Positions 46,318-57,300 of a DNA stretch of 64,000 nt are shown here, in pieces (position 1 is the stretch's first letter; each line of letters opens with the position of its first letter). The stretch covers positions 124,001 through 188,000 of the forward strand of contig JAMQCK010000018.1 of assembly GCA_024196135.1 (NCBI GenBank). The letters run 5' to 3'. The notes beneath the pieces were generated by a model that saw nothing but the letters and a program-made list of their open reading frames with translations, ran no database searches and was not told the DNA's origin. This stretch comes from Pleurotus ostreatus/Saccharomyces cerevisiae fusant. Lineage: Eukaryota > Opisthokonta. Made by a program: the position numbers and the translations under genes.

Positions 46318-47287
46318 ATGGCCAGTGCAGACGGAGGTGCCTACAGGTGCCTAGCAGCACGTCCGTCCCATGCTCAAATCGTTGACACAAATCACCAGTT
46401 ACTCCTTGACCGTCTTCTCCCCGAGCGGTAAGCTCGTTCAGATCGAGCATGCGTTGGCGGCCGTCTCTCAGGGAACAACTAGTCTGGGAATCAAAGGTGC
46501 GTGGTCATCTTCAACAAACCCATCCCAGCTCACAATGCACCACAGCGACGAATGGCATCGTCATTGCAACTGAGAAGAAGTCCTCATCTATCCTGGTCGA
46601 CGATTCCATGCTCGACAAGGTCGCGGTAATCTGCCCGAACATCGGTATCGTCTACTCTGGAATGGGGCCCGACTTTCGGGTCCTGATCACGAAAGCGCGC
46701 AAGACCGCACAGGCGTACTGGAAGATCTATGGCGAATACCCACCCACGCGCGTGTTGACGCAGGAGATCGCCACCGTCATGCAGCAAGCCACGCAGTCAG
46801 GGTGCGTGGCCCCGATGGTGGCTGCCTGAATGCGTACTGACCTAAGTCGTAGCGGTGTCCGACCATACGGTGTCTCCTTGCTCGTCGCAGGCTGGGACAG
46901 CAATCGCGGCCCTTCTTTATACCAGGTTGACCCGTCAGGGTCGTTTTGGGCATGGAAAGCGAGCGCGATAGGGAAGAATATGGTCAACGCGAAGACGTTC
47001 TTGGAGAAGCGGTACGCCGCAATTTACCCCCGATGCGGATCTTATAACTGATGTCAGCCAGCTACAACGACGACATCAGTCTAGAGGACGCCATCCACAC
47101 AGCACTTCTGACCCTGAAGGAGGGCTTTGAGGGCCAAATGACAGAGAAGACGATAGAGATCGGCGTAGTCACCGTGCCCACACTTGCTGAGCTCGAGGCG
47201 GAGGCACCGGAAGGTGCCATGTCGAGGCCGAAGCCGACTTTCAGAAAGTTGACAGAGGAAGAAGTTAGGGATTATCTGGCTCTGTAA
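46318..47287 (+). CDS. 20S proteasome subunit alpha-2
   Basis: This is a structural alpha-ring subunit of the 20S proteasome (yeast Pre8, human PSMA2). A short first exon (MASADGGAY) is spliced to [20 protein letters not shown], the signature of alpha subunits. Next come [60 protein letters not shown] and [51 protein letters not shown] and a tail ending [10 protein letters not shown] follow. About six introns. Length near 250 residues, as expected. It has no catalytic threonine, as is normal for alpha subunits. Confidence 0.93.
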
Positions 47288-47802
47288 TATCACTGTACGC
47301 ATATGCATGTTAACGACTGAAGTTGCTGGCTGAAGTACAGATCACGGAGGTTCTGTGTCGACACTCGATCTCGGGCAAAGGAATTCGCCGCCTTGACGGG
47401 CTCCGGGTGGCAACGTGTGTAAAAGCTCGCCTCGTTGCTCGCACCAATATTCCGTTTGTCTCTTTCCGTTCGCCGACCTGTCGGGGTTTGAGGGGTGTAT
47501 TCTCGTGAGAGCAGGCTCCAGATGAGCGCTAGGCGCTAATTGCCCTATCTCACGTGCATCATGGAGGGAACCCTGAAGTTGAACTTCGGACCAAACCCGT
47601 ATTGATCAGTGTTATCCCCACTGGGATAGCCTCCGGGTGGTCGCAGCTCACCTCTCACCGCTCTTCCTCAGTGATACATCAAGGTATTCTTTTGGCACCG
47701 ACTTCCTTGGGATAGACATATAAAGCTGAGGATCCTTTCACTAGGCGCCCATCTTCGCCCCTCCCCATCCGCCCGCATCCCCGCCCCGCCCATCGCTGTA
47801 GA
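47288..47802. other. Intergenic region, proteasome subunit to Zn2Cys6 gene
   Basis: These 515 bases hold the promoter of the downstream regulator, CT-rich just before its start. No other element is seen. Confidence 0.45.
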
Positions 47803-48785
47803 ATGGAGTCCACCCCTACGAAGCCAATGATACGGCAGCAGCGTGCACTCGTAGCGTGCACGAACTGCAGACAGCGCAAAATTAAGGTACGTGGACCTGC
47901 CGCCTCCAGCTTTTTGTTGACCTGATTTATGGCCTTCAGTGCGAACCGTCGAATACCCAGAGTGGTGCGGCCTGTAAGCGGTGCCAAAAGCACGGCTACA
48001 CCTGCGAGTACAAGGCCGTTGCTGAGGACCAGGGTCAAGACGACTATCAACGCCGTTCGCACCATTCCTACTCCCCCGAGGAGCGTACGAGCCCGCACTC
48101 TCACCTCTCGTCCATGTCGAGTTACTCGTCATACGGCTCGGCTCCATTTCTGAGCGTGCCACCCTACACGCAGCAGTCCTCCACCGCCCCCTACCCCAGC
48201 CAACACTACGCCATGACGCGCACTGGCAGTGACCATTCTGTCGGTCCACAGAGCGCCTACGATGACTTCGCGGGCGCCTATACAAATGAGACTCCGTACT
48301 CGCCGTGCTTCCCCCTCGGCCTGTCCGGCGGTGCTACCACGGCCTTCGAGGACCTTCGTAGCACGGGCAGAAGAACGTCGAGTCTCTCGACATCGCACGA
48401 GTCGTATTTCTTAGCGCGCGACAACCGCGTACCTTGGGGGGATCGTCCCATGCACCACACGCATCACGGCGAGGAGTTTCCACCTGCAACTTCGCCGATG
48501 GACTACTTCTCAACCGTACCTTCATACCCTACTTTGCCCGGTCCACGGAGGTTAGTTATTTTACGCCGTTTATCTTATACGCAAAGCTAACGAGACGTCC
48601 CCAGCACGCCTGCTGCTGCCCACCTCTCGGGCTACCCCTGCCACTGCCCCACGTGCATGGCTTCTTCAATTGACGCATCGGCCGCCGCTGACATCGGACG
48701 GGGTCCTGACGTCCTCGAGAACCGCGAAGTGACCGGCGCCCACAGTCGATCCAGTCGCTCGGCTTCTCAGCTTGCGTACTTTTGA
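47803..48785 (+). CDS. Small Zn2Cys6 DNA-binding protein
   Basis: This is a probable transcription factor of about 290 residues. The zinc cluster lies at the N-terminus and is split by an intron: ALVACTNCRQRKIK joined to CEPSNTQSGAACKRCQKHGY and TCEY, spacing C-X2-C-X6-C-X10-C-X2-C-X6-C. The rest is Ser/Tyr/Pro-rich and disordered (SHLSSMSSYSSYGSAPF), with a second cysteine cluster near the end (YPCHCPTCMAS). No fungal-specific transcription factor domain is present, unlike TF1 and TF2. Three exons. The binding target is unknown. Confidence 0.85.
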
Positions 48786-49140
48786 GTAAATTTCTAGGAC
48801 GTATGCATTTCCCATGTCCCAAGAATATCGATATGATATCCTTCGCGCCAGTAGTTACATATTTTAGGTCGCTCTTATAGCTCGTAGTTCACGATGGATG
48901 GAATCAAAGTCATTTACATGCATCTAGTGCTCCGCTTCCTTCCCCGCGGTCCCTGCGACTGGCAGGTTTATTTACGCGTGAGAGCCTTTCCACGAGCGCT
49001 TGGTAGATGCTCAGGCAACGCAAGAAGTCACGTAACCCTCATCACCGCCGATTTGTTGCAGGTCAGTAAATCAACATTTCATCGTACAAGTACATGGTGT
49101 AGCTCTCGATAGGACATTCGGATACTATCAACCCCGCATC
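48786..49140. other. Convergent intergenic region
   Basis: This lies between the 3' ends of the Zn2Cys6 gene and the aldehyde dehydrogenase. Nothing further is seen. Confidence 0.45.
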
Positions 49141-51976
49141 TCAGAAAGGCCAATCCAACTGTTCGCCGAAGTTCCAATGCACCGCTTTGACGCTGATGTA
49201 CTCCTCGAGGCCATGGCTTCCGAGTTCGCGACCTGATGGAAAGGGCGTCAATCTCTGTGGGTGCACTGCAACACTCCATCTTACCCATGCCGGACTGCTT
49301 CTTGCCGCCGAAGGGCACGTTGTTCGTCAACATATTGTATTGGTTGATCCAGACCTGAGAATGTGTAAGCGCCGGTGGCCGCAAATCGCCCTTTCAGTGA
49401 CTTACGGTACCGGCCTCCAACGCTGAGGATACGCGTATGCACTGGTTGGCATCGCCTGCAGAGCACGTCAACAAGCGGAGATACGAACGCAGCTGAAGGG
49501 ACTAACGAGAATGGAGCCCAGCGCCTAGGCCGTAATTCGTGGCGTTCGCAATGGAGATGGCTTCCTGCTCTGTCTCAAAGCGGCCGACGGACAGGACAGG
49601 GCCAAAGATCTGGGTACATAGAGAATGGACTTTCAGACAACAGTCATGCCGCTTCAGAGGACGCCTGCGCACCTCCTCCTTGACCTAGGCGCTTGATCAG
49701 TGTCGTTCGTGCAGCTAAGGTACAAGCGCACTTACAATCTTCATGTCCTCTTTGATATCAGTAAAGACTGCAGCAAAAGCGTTGACATCAGCACGCCACA
49801 GATACGAGGGAACTCTTACTAGTAGGGTCGACAAAGTACCCCTTCCCCGAGCGCTTCTCTCCGCCGAGGGCCACACGGGCGCCTTCTTGCTTTCCGGCTT
49901 CGATATAGCCCCAGACGCGCTCGAATTGGGCCTTCGATACCTGAAGATAAGGTGTGAGATTAGTCCACAAGGCATGCACTGCACATACCAATGGACCACC
50001 CGTCACGGAATCGTCGAAGCCATCTCCTATTACAGTAGCCTTGACGGTGGCAGTGAGCACTTCGAGGAATTTGTCGTAGATGCTATTCTGAACGTAGACA
50101 CGAGATCCTGCTGTGCAATCTTGGCCTGTGTTGTAGCAGATACCTAGTGCCGCCCAGTTCGCAGCTGCGTAAGGAAGTCAGTAATATATCTTTGCAGTAA
50201 AGAGTTTGATGATCAAAAGCTATCCCGAGCGCAATGCGGCGCCGTGGTGAGTGCAGGCGCCTAACCACCTTCAGAGGCGGCCAAGATGGCAACGACGCCG
50301 AATTGTCAATGCACGCAGTCACATGCAGAGACTGAAGGAGGTCGGCCGCCGCATACAAGCCATACAGCAACTAAGCGCTGACGCTGGAATAGATCATATG
50401 CTGCGGCGTCAAGCATCGGCACTTGCAGAGTTCCGCGCACGCACGACGGTCAACGTTAGGCGCCCAGAGGATGAAGATCATGATTCCGAGACAGGACAGA
50501 TAACCGTATCAATCGCTCACCTTGTTGCAAATCAGCCGACTCGAAAACCAGATGAGGGGATTTTCCACCGAGCTCGAGCGTGACCTGTTCAACCGGTCAC
50601 ATCACCTGAATTCCCCGAAAGGAACAAGGCCAACCTTTTTCAGATTGCTCTTGGCGGCGGCCTCCATGATCTTTCGGCCGGTGGCAGTGCTACCGGTGAA
50701 GGCAACCTTGTCGATATCGGGGTGCGACGCTATAGCGGCGCCGCCGACAGGACCATAGGCTGGCACCGTGTTGACAACGCCCGCAGGGAACCTACGCCAA
50801 GAGTCAATGGAGGCATGCGACTGCTGCACTCCGCCTTACCCGGCTTCAACGATGAGTTCGGACAGTTTCTGGCCAATAGTCAGTCTCTCATGCGCGAAGG
50901 GAGCGCGAGAAACGCTCACCAGTGCCGTGAGAGGCGTCACTTCTGACGGCTTCATGACAATAGTACACCCAGCAGCCAGGGCTGGTGCAATCTTCCATGC
51001 CCTGAAGTCCACGGGGACGAGTTAGACCCGATTCGCTGACCCCGCTTGAGTGCCGTTACGCACCACATCATAATGGGGTAGTTCCATGGGATACTGCGAG
51101 TTGCGGCTTCAGAGTCATCGCGTATGCTATCGATGAGCGCTCGACGTACATCTGACCGCATACGCCAATGGGCTCAGACTTCGTGAAGGCCCACTTGGTC
51201 TTGTTGTCGATTTCAAGTGCCTGCACAGAATTACCCTGGTGAGCTGGCACGATCATGAGGACAGCTGGTATCAACTGACCTGGCCTGCGATCTTGTCCGC
51301 CCAGCCTGCGCGCAATGCATCGTTGGCCTCATGAGTTCCTTTTTAGACATGGGATAGCTCACCTGCGTAGTAGCGCAAGCACGCGACACTGTCTGAAATG
51401 TCGAAGTCCCTATGAAGAATATAGTGGAGCTACGAGGTTGTCGCGGCGCACATACCTAGCGACTTTGACGGGCTTGCCGTTGTTCAAGGTCTCCAGTTCC
51501 GCTAGAGATTGCGCGTCGCGCTCAATCAAGTCGGCCAACTTGTTGATAAGGCGCGATCTCTCGGTGCCGGTCACATTCTTGCCCCATGTCGTGTTGAACG
51601 CCTCTCGGGCGGCGGCGACCGCGGCATCGATGTCCTTCGATGAAGCTATCGCGATAGCAGGTAACGTCGTTCAAAGGGCACGATACGTAGGGAAAGGGTG
51701 CATCAGCATCGAACGGGATTCACCTCTGAGGGAGCTATCGAGGAGGCGAGAGAGATAGGGCTTACCTGCGACGACAGAGCAGATGACCTCCTCAGTGAGA
51801 GGGTTCACGGCCCTGGGAGCAGTTCCGCGTTACAAGGCGCATACTCCCAGAGACAGAGCAGCTTACTCGATGCGCTCATCGGAATCGACAGAGGGTACGA
51901 ACTTGTTGGCGATGAAGAGGCCCGTCGGGACGGTGTAGGTGTTGTCGCCGATCTTGACGGTGGCTGCCTGTGCCAT
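49141..51976 (-). CDS. NAD(P)-dependent aldehyde dehydrogenase
   Basis: This oxidises aldehydes to acids, probably in the cytosol or mitochondrion. The start at 51976 gives [20 protein letters not shown]. Landmarks across many exons are [30 protein letters not shown], the cofactor loop [15 protein letters not shown] and [20 protein letters not shown] with the catalytic glutamate. The cysteine nucleophile is in [60 protein letters not shown] and [19 protein letters not shown] complete the protein. It is near 500 residues with about fifteen short introns. The family includes betaine and fatty-aldehyde dehydrogenases; the substrate cannot be assigned. Confidence 0.92.
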
Positions 51977-52263
51977 GGTGCGATAAGAGATGTAAGAGGA
52001 CAAGCTGCGGGAGATACGCGGTGTCGACCCATTGCAGTGACGCGCATACAGACCGAAGTAGAAGGCGGGCCGTGACGGCCACATGACTGCGTATGACTGT
52101 TTTGGCTTGCTTGGCTCAAAGAGATATGCCCGAAAGGGATTGATTGTCTCAGGCTTTTCTTGGTACTTGCCCTCATCGCCCCGCCGCTGCTGCCTTTCAT
52201 TGTCGTCTTCGGCCGTGGACCTCACACCCGCAGTCGGATTACAACAATGATTCCTGGCAAGTA

Positions 52264-53283
52264 ATGCACACACACAACTCGGCCAATCCAAAGCGGGCCC
52301 TCTCAGCGTCATCCGTTGCACCTTCCCCGCAGTCCTTCGTTTTCAAGTCGTCTCGCTACACCGCTGTGGACCCAGATGTTCAACCCGGCTGGGTTCGCAG
52401 ACGCCCAAAGCTCTCGGACACGCTACTACGCAGCCATGCGACGGGCGCGACCAATGTCGTCGACAGCCCCAACGGCTTCATTCCGTTGCCGAACGCCAAA
52501 ACCTTCCCCCAAAGTCTTTCGAGGCTACCGATATTCCTTCAGGCCAACGGACTCGCCCCCATCGAATCCCAGCCAACCAGCCCATGCCTATCCCCATCGC
52601 CACCCCCTTCACCGAAACCATTGCCCCTCACCACCCCGCAGTCTACCCCCGCCCAGTCTTCCGCTTCCTTCTCCCCGGTGTCGCCCCCTTCGATCCTTCG
52701 CACACCACCGGACTCGCTATCTTGCGTCAATACACGTCCGAAGAACACGCACAGTCTCAGCCTGACGGAGGTTTTCGCCGAATTGCGGACGCCACCTGCT
52801 ACGGCTAGCGGCAGTGCTGTCTCCAAGTATGGGCTGGGACCATCGGGCAGCTACTTCCCTCTCCTTTCCGAAGAAACCACTCCAGTGCGTATCTCCCCTC
52901 GTCTTCGAGGAATGCGCGGTTTAGTGACCTGCTGTAGTCTCGGAAGTCTTACACTCCAACGGAGACGGACCGGCAAGACAGAAGTGTCAAGATGAAGGTT
53001 ATTGAGAATGTGCGGCCGTCTGTCAATGGAGAGAACTAAGGGCTCATTTTGATATAAAGGCGGAGGCGTTATTGCGCGCTTTAGAATGGCAAGGAGCTGG
53101 AGCGAAATTGCGGGAGCGTTCAGATGAGCTGGACGCGATCACGGAGAAGTTGGCTGCTTTGTCTTTGGAATCTGCTGTGAGTTGTGTCCGCCATCTCCCT
53201 TTCCTCGACTTTACCAAGGGCTACAGGGATCGGATACTGCATCCTCGGTTGCATCCTCGGAGCATGAACAAGACGTCGGCTGA
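52264..53283 (+). CDS. Ser/Pro-rich protein of unknown function
   Basis: I do not recognise the family. Four exons keep one frame: 52264-52884, 52938-53009, 53060-53176 and 53227-53283, with GT..AG at each junction, giving 288 residues. The first 80 residues are the least repetitive (FVFKSSRYTAVDPDVQPGWV, RRRPKLSDTLLRS). Then follows a long Pro/Ser stretch (SPSPPPSPKPLPLTTPQSTP). A charged helix comes near the end (ALLRALEWQGAGAKLRERSD, ELDAITEKLAALSLESA), and the tail is Ser/Glu-rich. The helix suggests a partner-binding or oligomerising segment. It diverges from the aldehyde dehydrogenase across 287 bases. Confidence 0.65.
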
Positions 53284-53932
53284 AGGCGGAATCAGAATCA
53301 ATCGTGAGTGGTCTCATAGACATCTAAGCGTCGTCTGACACTACGCGCGTTCAGATGCGCTGCCACCCATACCCCCATAAGTGTGGCAAGCGCACCTCGC
53401 ATCGCTTAGAATGACGTGTTCTTCCCGCATATCGTCTCGCCATATCGGCTACTTGTATTTTACGCTCTCGCGCCCTCCATATCCGCTTCTCACCACACGT
53501 ACCCGTTCTCACCTAGCAAGAGCAACCTCACGCACGGCCTCACCGTGTCACGCACACACACGAACACTGTTGATACATTATAGCTACATTATGGTTTACC
53601 TATACGCTGGTTGGGGCTCACTTTAGTGGTTTTGGAGCATGCTTCGGGCCTGGAGTATGTATTGCGTCGAGCGACCATGGACGTATCGTTGTTATGACAG
53701 GGTAAATACGTCTAGCAGTAATCATGGGACTTGTGCATATCCACACTGCTTGATTGAACAGAGAACCTGACGGATCGCCTTTGCAGCTGCTCCAAGTTCC
53801 TCGGCGATTGAGAGTTGGCTTTGTGGGTCCCAAGCATATTCCATCACCTGATATCTCGGCGAATGCCGTAGAGGACGTATGACGATCTCAGACGGAATTT
53901 CCAATCCGCATACCTTGTCCTTGTCCAGAACC
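53284..53932. other. Intergenic region, about 0.65 kb
   Basis: This lies between two plus-strand genes. It is CT- and CA-rich (53450-53600). No gene is seen. Confidence 0.45.
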
Positions 53933-54266
53933 ATGTCTGCCGTATTCGCCCGCTCTGCCCTCCGTGCCCAGGTCTTGGGCCGCTCTGGCCTGCACTCTAG
54001 TGCAGTCGCCCGCAGCGCCGCCAAGGAAGCCGACGGCTCGGTACGTCCGCTTGTCGACCAGGATGCTTTTGAAGACTAACCACCATCACAGCACCTGCCC
54101 TTCAGCATCAACAACAAGGCTGCGTTCGGCACCAAGCTCGGTCTCTTCATGAGTCTCGGCTTTGGACTCCCCTTCATTGCTGCTGCATGGCAGAGGTACG
54201 TGGTTGTGCGCGCGAGATCGAGTCGTATACTCACCCGGTTTCTCCCGTAGGTATAAGGCGCAGTAG
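53933..54266 (+). CDS. Cytochrome c oxidase small subunit (Cox8/COX7C type)
   Basis: This is a single-span subunit of complex IV in the inner mitochondrial membrane. The N-terminus looks like a mitochondrial presequence (SAVFARSALRAQVLGRSG). After one intron come HLPFSINNKAAFGTKLGLF and MSLGFGLPFIAAAWQR, then a last tiny exon YKAQ. The LPF…NK..F…GF..PF…WQ pattern is that of the COX7C/yeast Cox8 family. About 75 residues in total. The three exons are too short to show up as one frame. Confidence 0.85.
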
Positions 54267-54387
54267 ATCTGCCTTCCTCTTGTTTCGCATTGTCCGTATC
54301 CTGCATAGATCGCAATATATCATACACTCTGCACTTGGGAATGCTGTCGTATGCTCCATCGCCCGGTCTCGCGCCGTTGAACCGCCG

Positions 54388-57300
54388 TCAGGCTTTAAAT
54401 TCGGACAAGAATTGATCGACATCCCTCTCCGCTTTTCCCATTCCTGCTGTACGACAGGTGCACGTCCTCGCGACCAAACCGGGGTCTCTATCCAACTTGT
54501 TGAGCGCAATCGATGACGCCGCTCTCGCTGCCAGAACGCCGTTGACCGCTGTCTTGCTAGCGATAACAGCACCATGCAAAAGGACTGCATACGTCTGAGT
54601 ATCAATTTGTGAAATAGAACGTGCGACATACCGTTGCATTGCGTCTGACCGGCTGAAGCGCTCTTGACAAGTTCCAGCTTGTGGCAACATTGGCTCTGAA
54701 CCAATTCGAGTAAGATCTTGGTTGGGTGTATGGCAAGCGTATTCATGCGTATGTGTTTCTCGTAAAATGGCTGCAGAACATGCTTGAAGAGCTGCTGCAC
54801 GCCTGTCCATTCGAGGTCGTCGGAAATGTAGATGGCCCCTACGATGGACTCCACGATGTCGGAAAGAGCCTGCAGATAGTCAGATCAGCAGGGCGCAGAA
54901 GGAGGAGGATATCATTTACTTTCGGTGGATTCACGTCAAACCAATACTGACCGCGCTCTCGGAGGTCATCATCGGCTGCTGCGTATTCCTTCTGCTTGGC
55001 CTTCTGAAGCGCAGTGAGATAGGTGTTGATGCTTTGCTGTATCTGATGCGATTTCTGGTGCAAGTGCCTGTACAGGCCCGATTCTGCACAAATGGCGGCT
55101 AAAGGCGAATTGCCCACCATAGCGCTCTATAAATTGTCAGCTTGCACCGCTCATCGTACAACGAACTGACAGTACCTTGAGTAACGTCAGAACGTTAGGA
55201 GGCTGTTGGGTGTATTTGCGATACACATACTCGACCACCTCTGCGAAACAAGTATGAGCATTCGAGTCGCCTCGAGATGGACCGTAGATCGCACGGAAGT
55301 CCAGTAAAGCGTCGCCGAGGAATTCTATCCGTTCATAATTACCCAACGGGCTCGAATTGTTTGCGTGGGTCTGGGATTGTCTCAGCCTCATGACGAAGAT
55401 TAGAGGCATTGGTGCGTACCAGGGCAAGCGCCAAAAGCTCTGGCTTCTTCAGCTTCTGGCCGATCACAGATTGCACGCCGTCGACGGTCCCTGGGCGTAG
55501 GAAAGACGCGGCCGACGGAGTCGCGGGCATAGACACTTGAGCCTTGAAATCGTCCCAGATGTCGGCATTCTTTGCTACTGGAAGCCCTAGCGCCTTCGCC
55601 ACTTGCAGACCCCCGTCGCGCCCGGCGCTTAGGTGTGCGGCGCCTAGGATGGCTTCCACGACATCGGCCAGCGCCTGAAAAAACCGTGAGTGTGGGTGCG
55701 CGTCTAGGACACGCGGATGCCTCACCTTGTCGCTTAGCATCTGCTGGATCTGCCCGTCATTGGGCTCGCCCTTCTTTTTCTTCCTACGCTTCTTTCCGCC
55801 GCCACCCTCGCCCTGATTGGCGCCCACGGCGTCACTCGCCGGCGGAGGAGTCTCTGCGACCTTTCCCTGTTCCTTCTCCTTGCCTTTCTCCGCCGACACC
55901 CCTGGGGGATTCATTCGGAAGTTCGCCGGTGCCCAAAACCTAATGACGAACGGCTTGCCAATAACAAACGAGGGAAGCCCCTGCGCAAGAGAGCACTCCA
56001 TAAGCTTCTGATTGCTAATGAGTGGGCGCCGCGCCGCGTGCAGCTTCCCTTCACTGTCGTTGTGGTGGCTCATCACGAAGAGATGCAGGGAGGCGAGATA
56101 TTTCAGGAAAGCATCGCCTGGAGAGGTGAGGTGAGACGCCTGTGCCTAACCTATCGCGGACTGCTGCGTACCGTAGAGTTCGAGGCGCTCATAGTTGCGG
56201 TCAAAGCCCGCGGACGGCGTCGTAAGCGCAGCGTGCAGGAGGTCTTCGGCGATGATGTGGTTGAAGTGGGTAGCGTTTAGTTCCTTGACGAGGAAGATTT
56301 CGTCGATCCGGGTCAATACAGATGGTAAAAGCAGCGCTGTTCGCATAACGCTGTATTTTCGTCAGTGGCTGTGATAGGATGACTTGCACCCCCGTAACGC
56401 ACCTTGCAGGGATGGTTATCTTGAAGCACAGTTCCGGTATCATGTCTGTCAAATGAGCTTGTGAGGGCGTCTCGTAACATTCTCGGCGGCAAACGTACAC
56501 TTCGCTGGCACGTCGCCCTTGTCGGGCGGTCCTTGCATAAGCGTCAAGCAACTGTGTGCTTGGGGGATACGCTCCACTTCAATAAGAGGCTGGTTGAAGT
56601 CCTCGAGCGTCTTCAAATCCCGACTCGCGGATCTAGCGAATTCAAAGATATTTTCGTAGAGCGCCTCGCGCTGGGCCAAGGGTATCAGTCTCGTAAGGAC
56701 TGCGCCTACTGAAGGAAGACAAGCTCACCGGACTGTCCGCAGGCTTACTCAACGGTGTAAGGTCTCGCCGAACACCCATGAAAAAGTAGCGACGCGTCAT
56801 CTCGGACCGACGCCCTTGCACGACGGCGTCCTCCATATCCGTAGCTAGCTCGTCCGGCGATCCCCGCTTGATTGAAACGTACAGCTCCGCCACACTCGCC
56901 TCCATACCAGCCCAGTCGATGCCACTCGAAACATCGCAAGACAGGTCCCCGCTTGGCAGTTGCCACCCCGCCTGCAGCGGGGCCACAGTCCACAGCATAT
57001 CCCCCGAGGCGCACGTAAGCTCTTTGTTCAATACTGCGCGCACGATACGCTCCGTATATCGCGCCAACAGTTCGTGTTGCGCGTCGGTCAGGTCCAGCGG
57101 CTTGGCTCGCCGCATGCGCACCTCCCGCACATTGGGCACTTCGTACACACGGATTGTGGCCACGTTCGGCAGTGGGTGCCGCGTCAACAGCAACAGTGGG
57201 CGATACCGCTCCGGCCCCTCGCGCTCGACGCACTCGATGACGATAGGATAGACGCCCTCCTTTTGTGGCGTACGAGCGCTAATTCTCCAGAATGCTGCTT

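Noticed and set aside
45890..46450. Minus-strand frame of 186 codons by the proteasome gene
   Set aside because: It is antisense to the first exons of the proteasome subunit and shows no family features.
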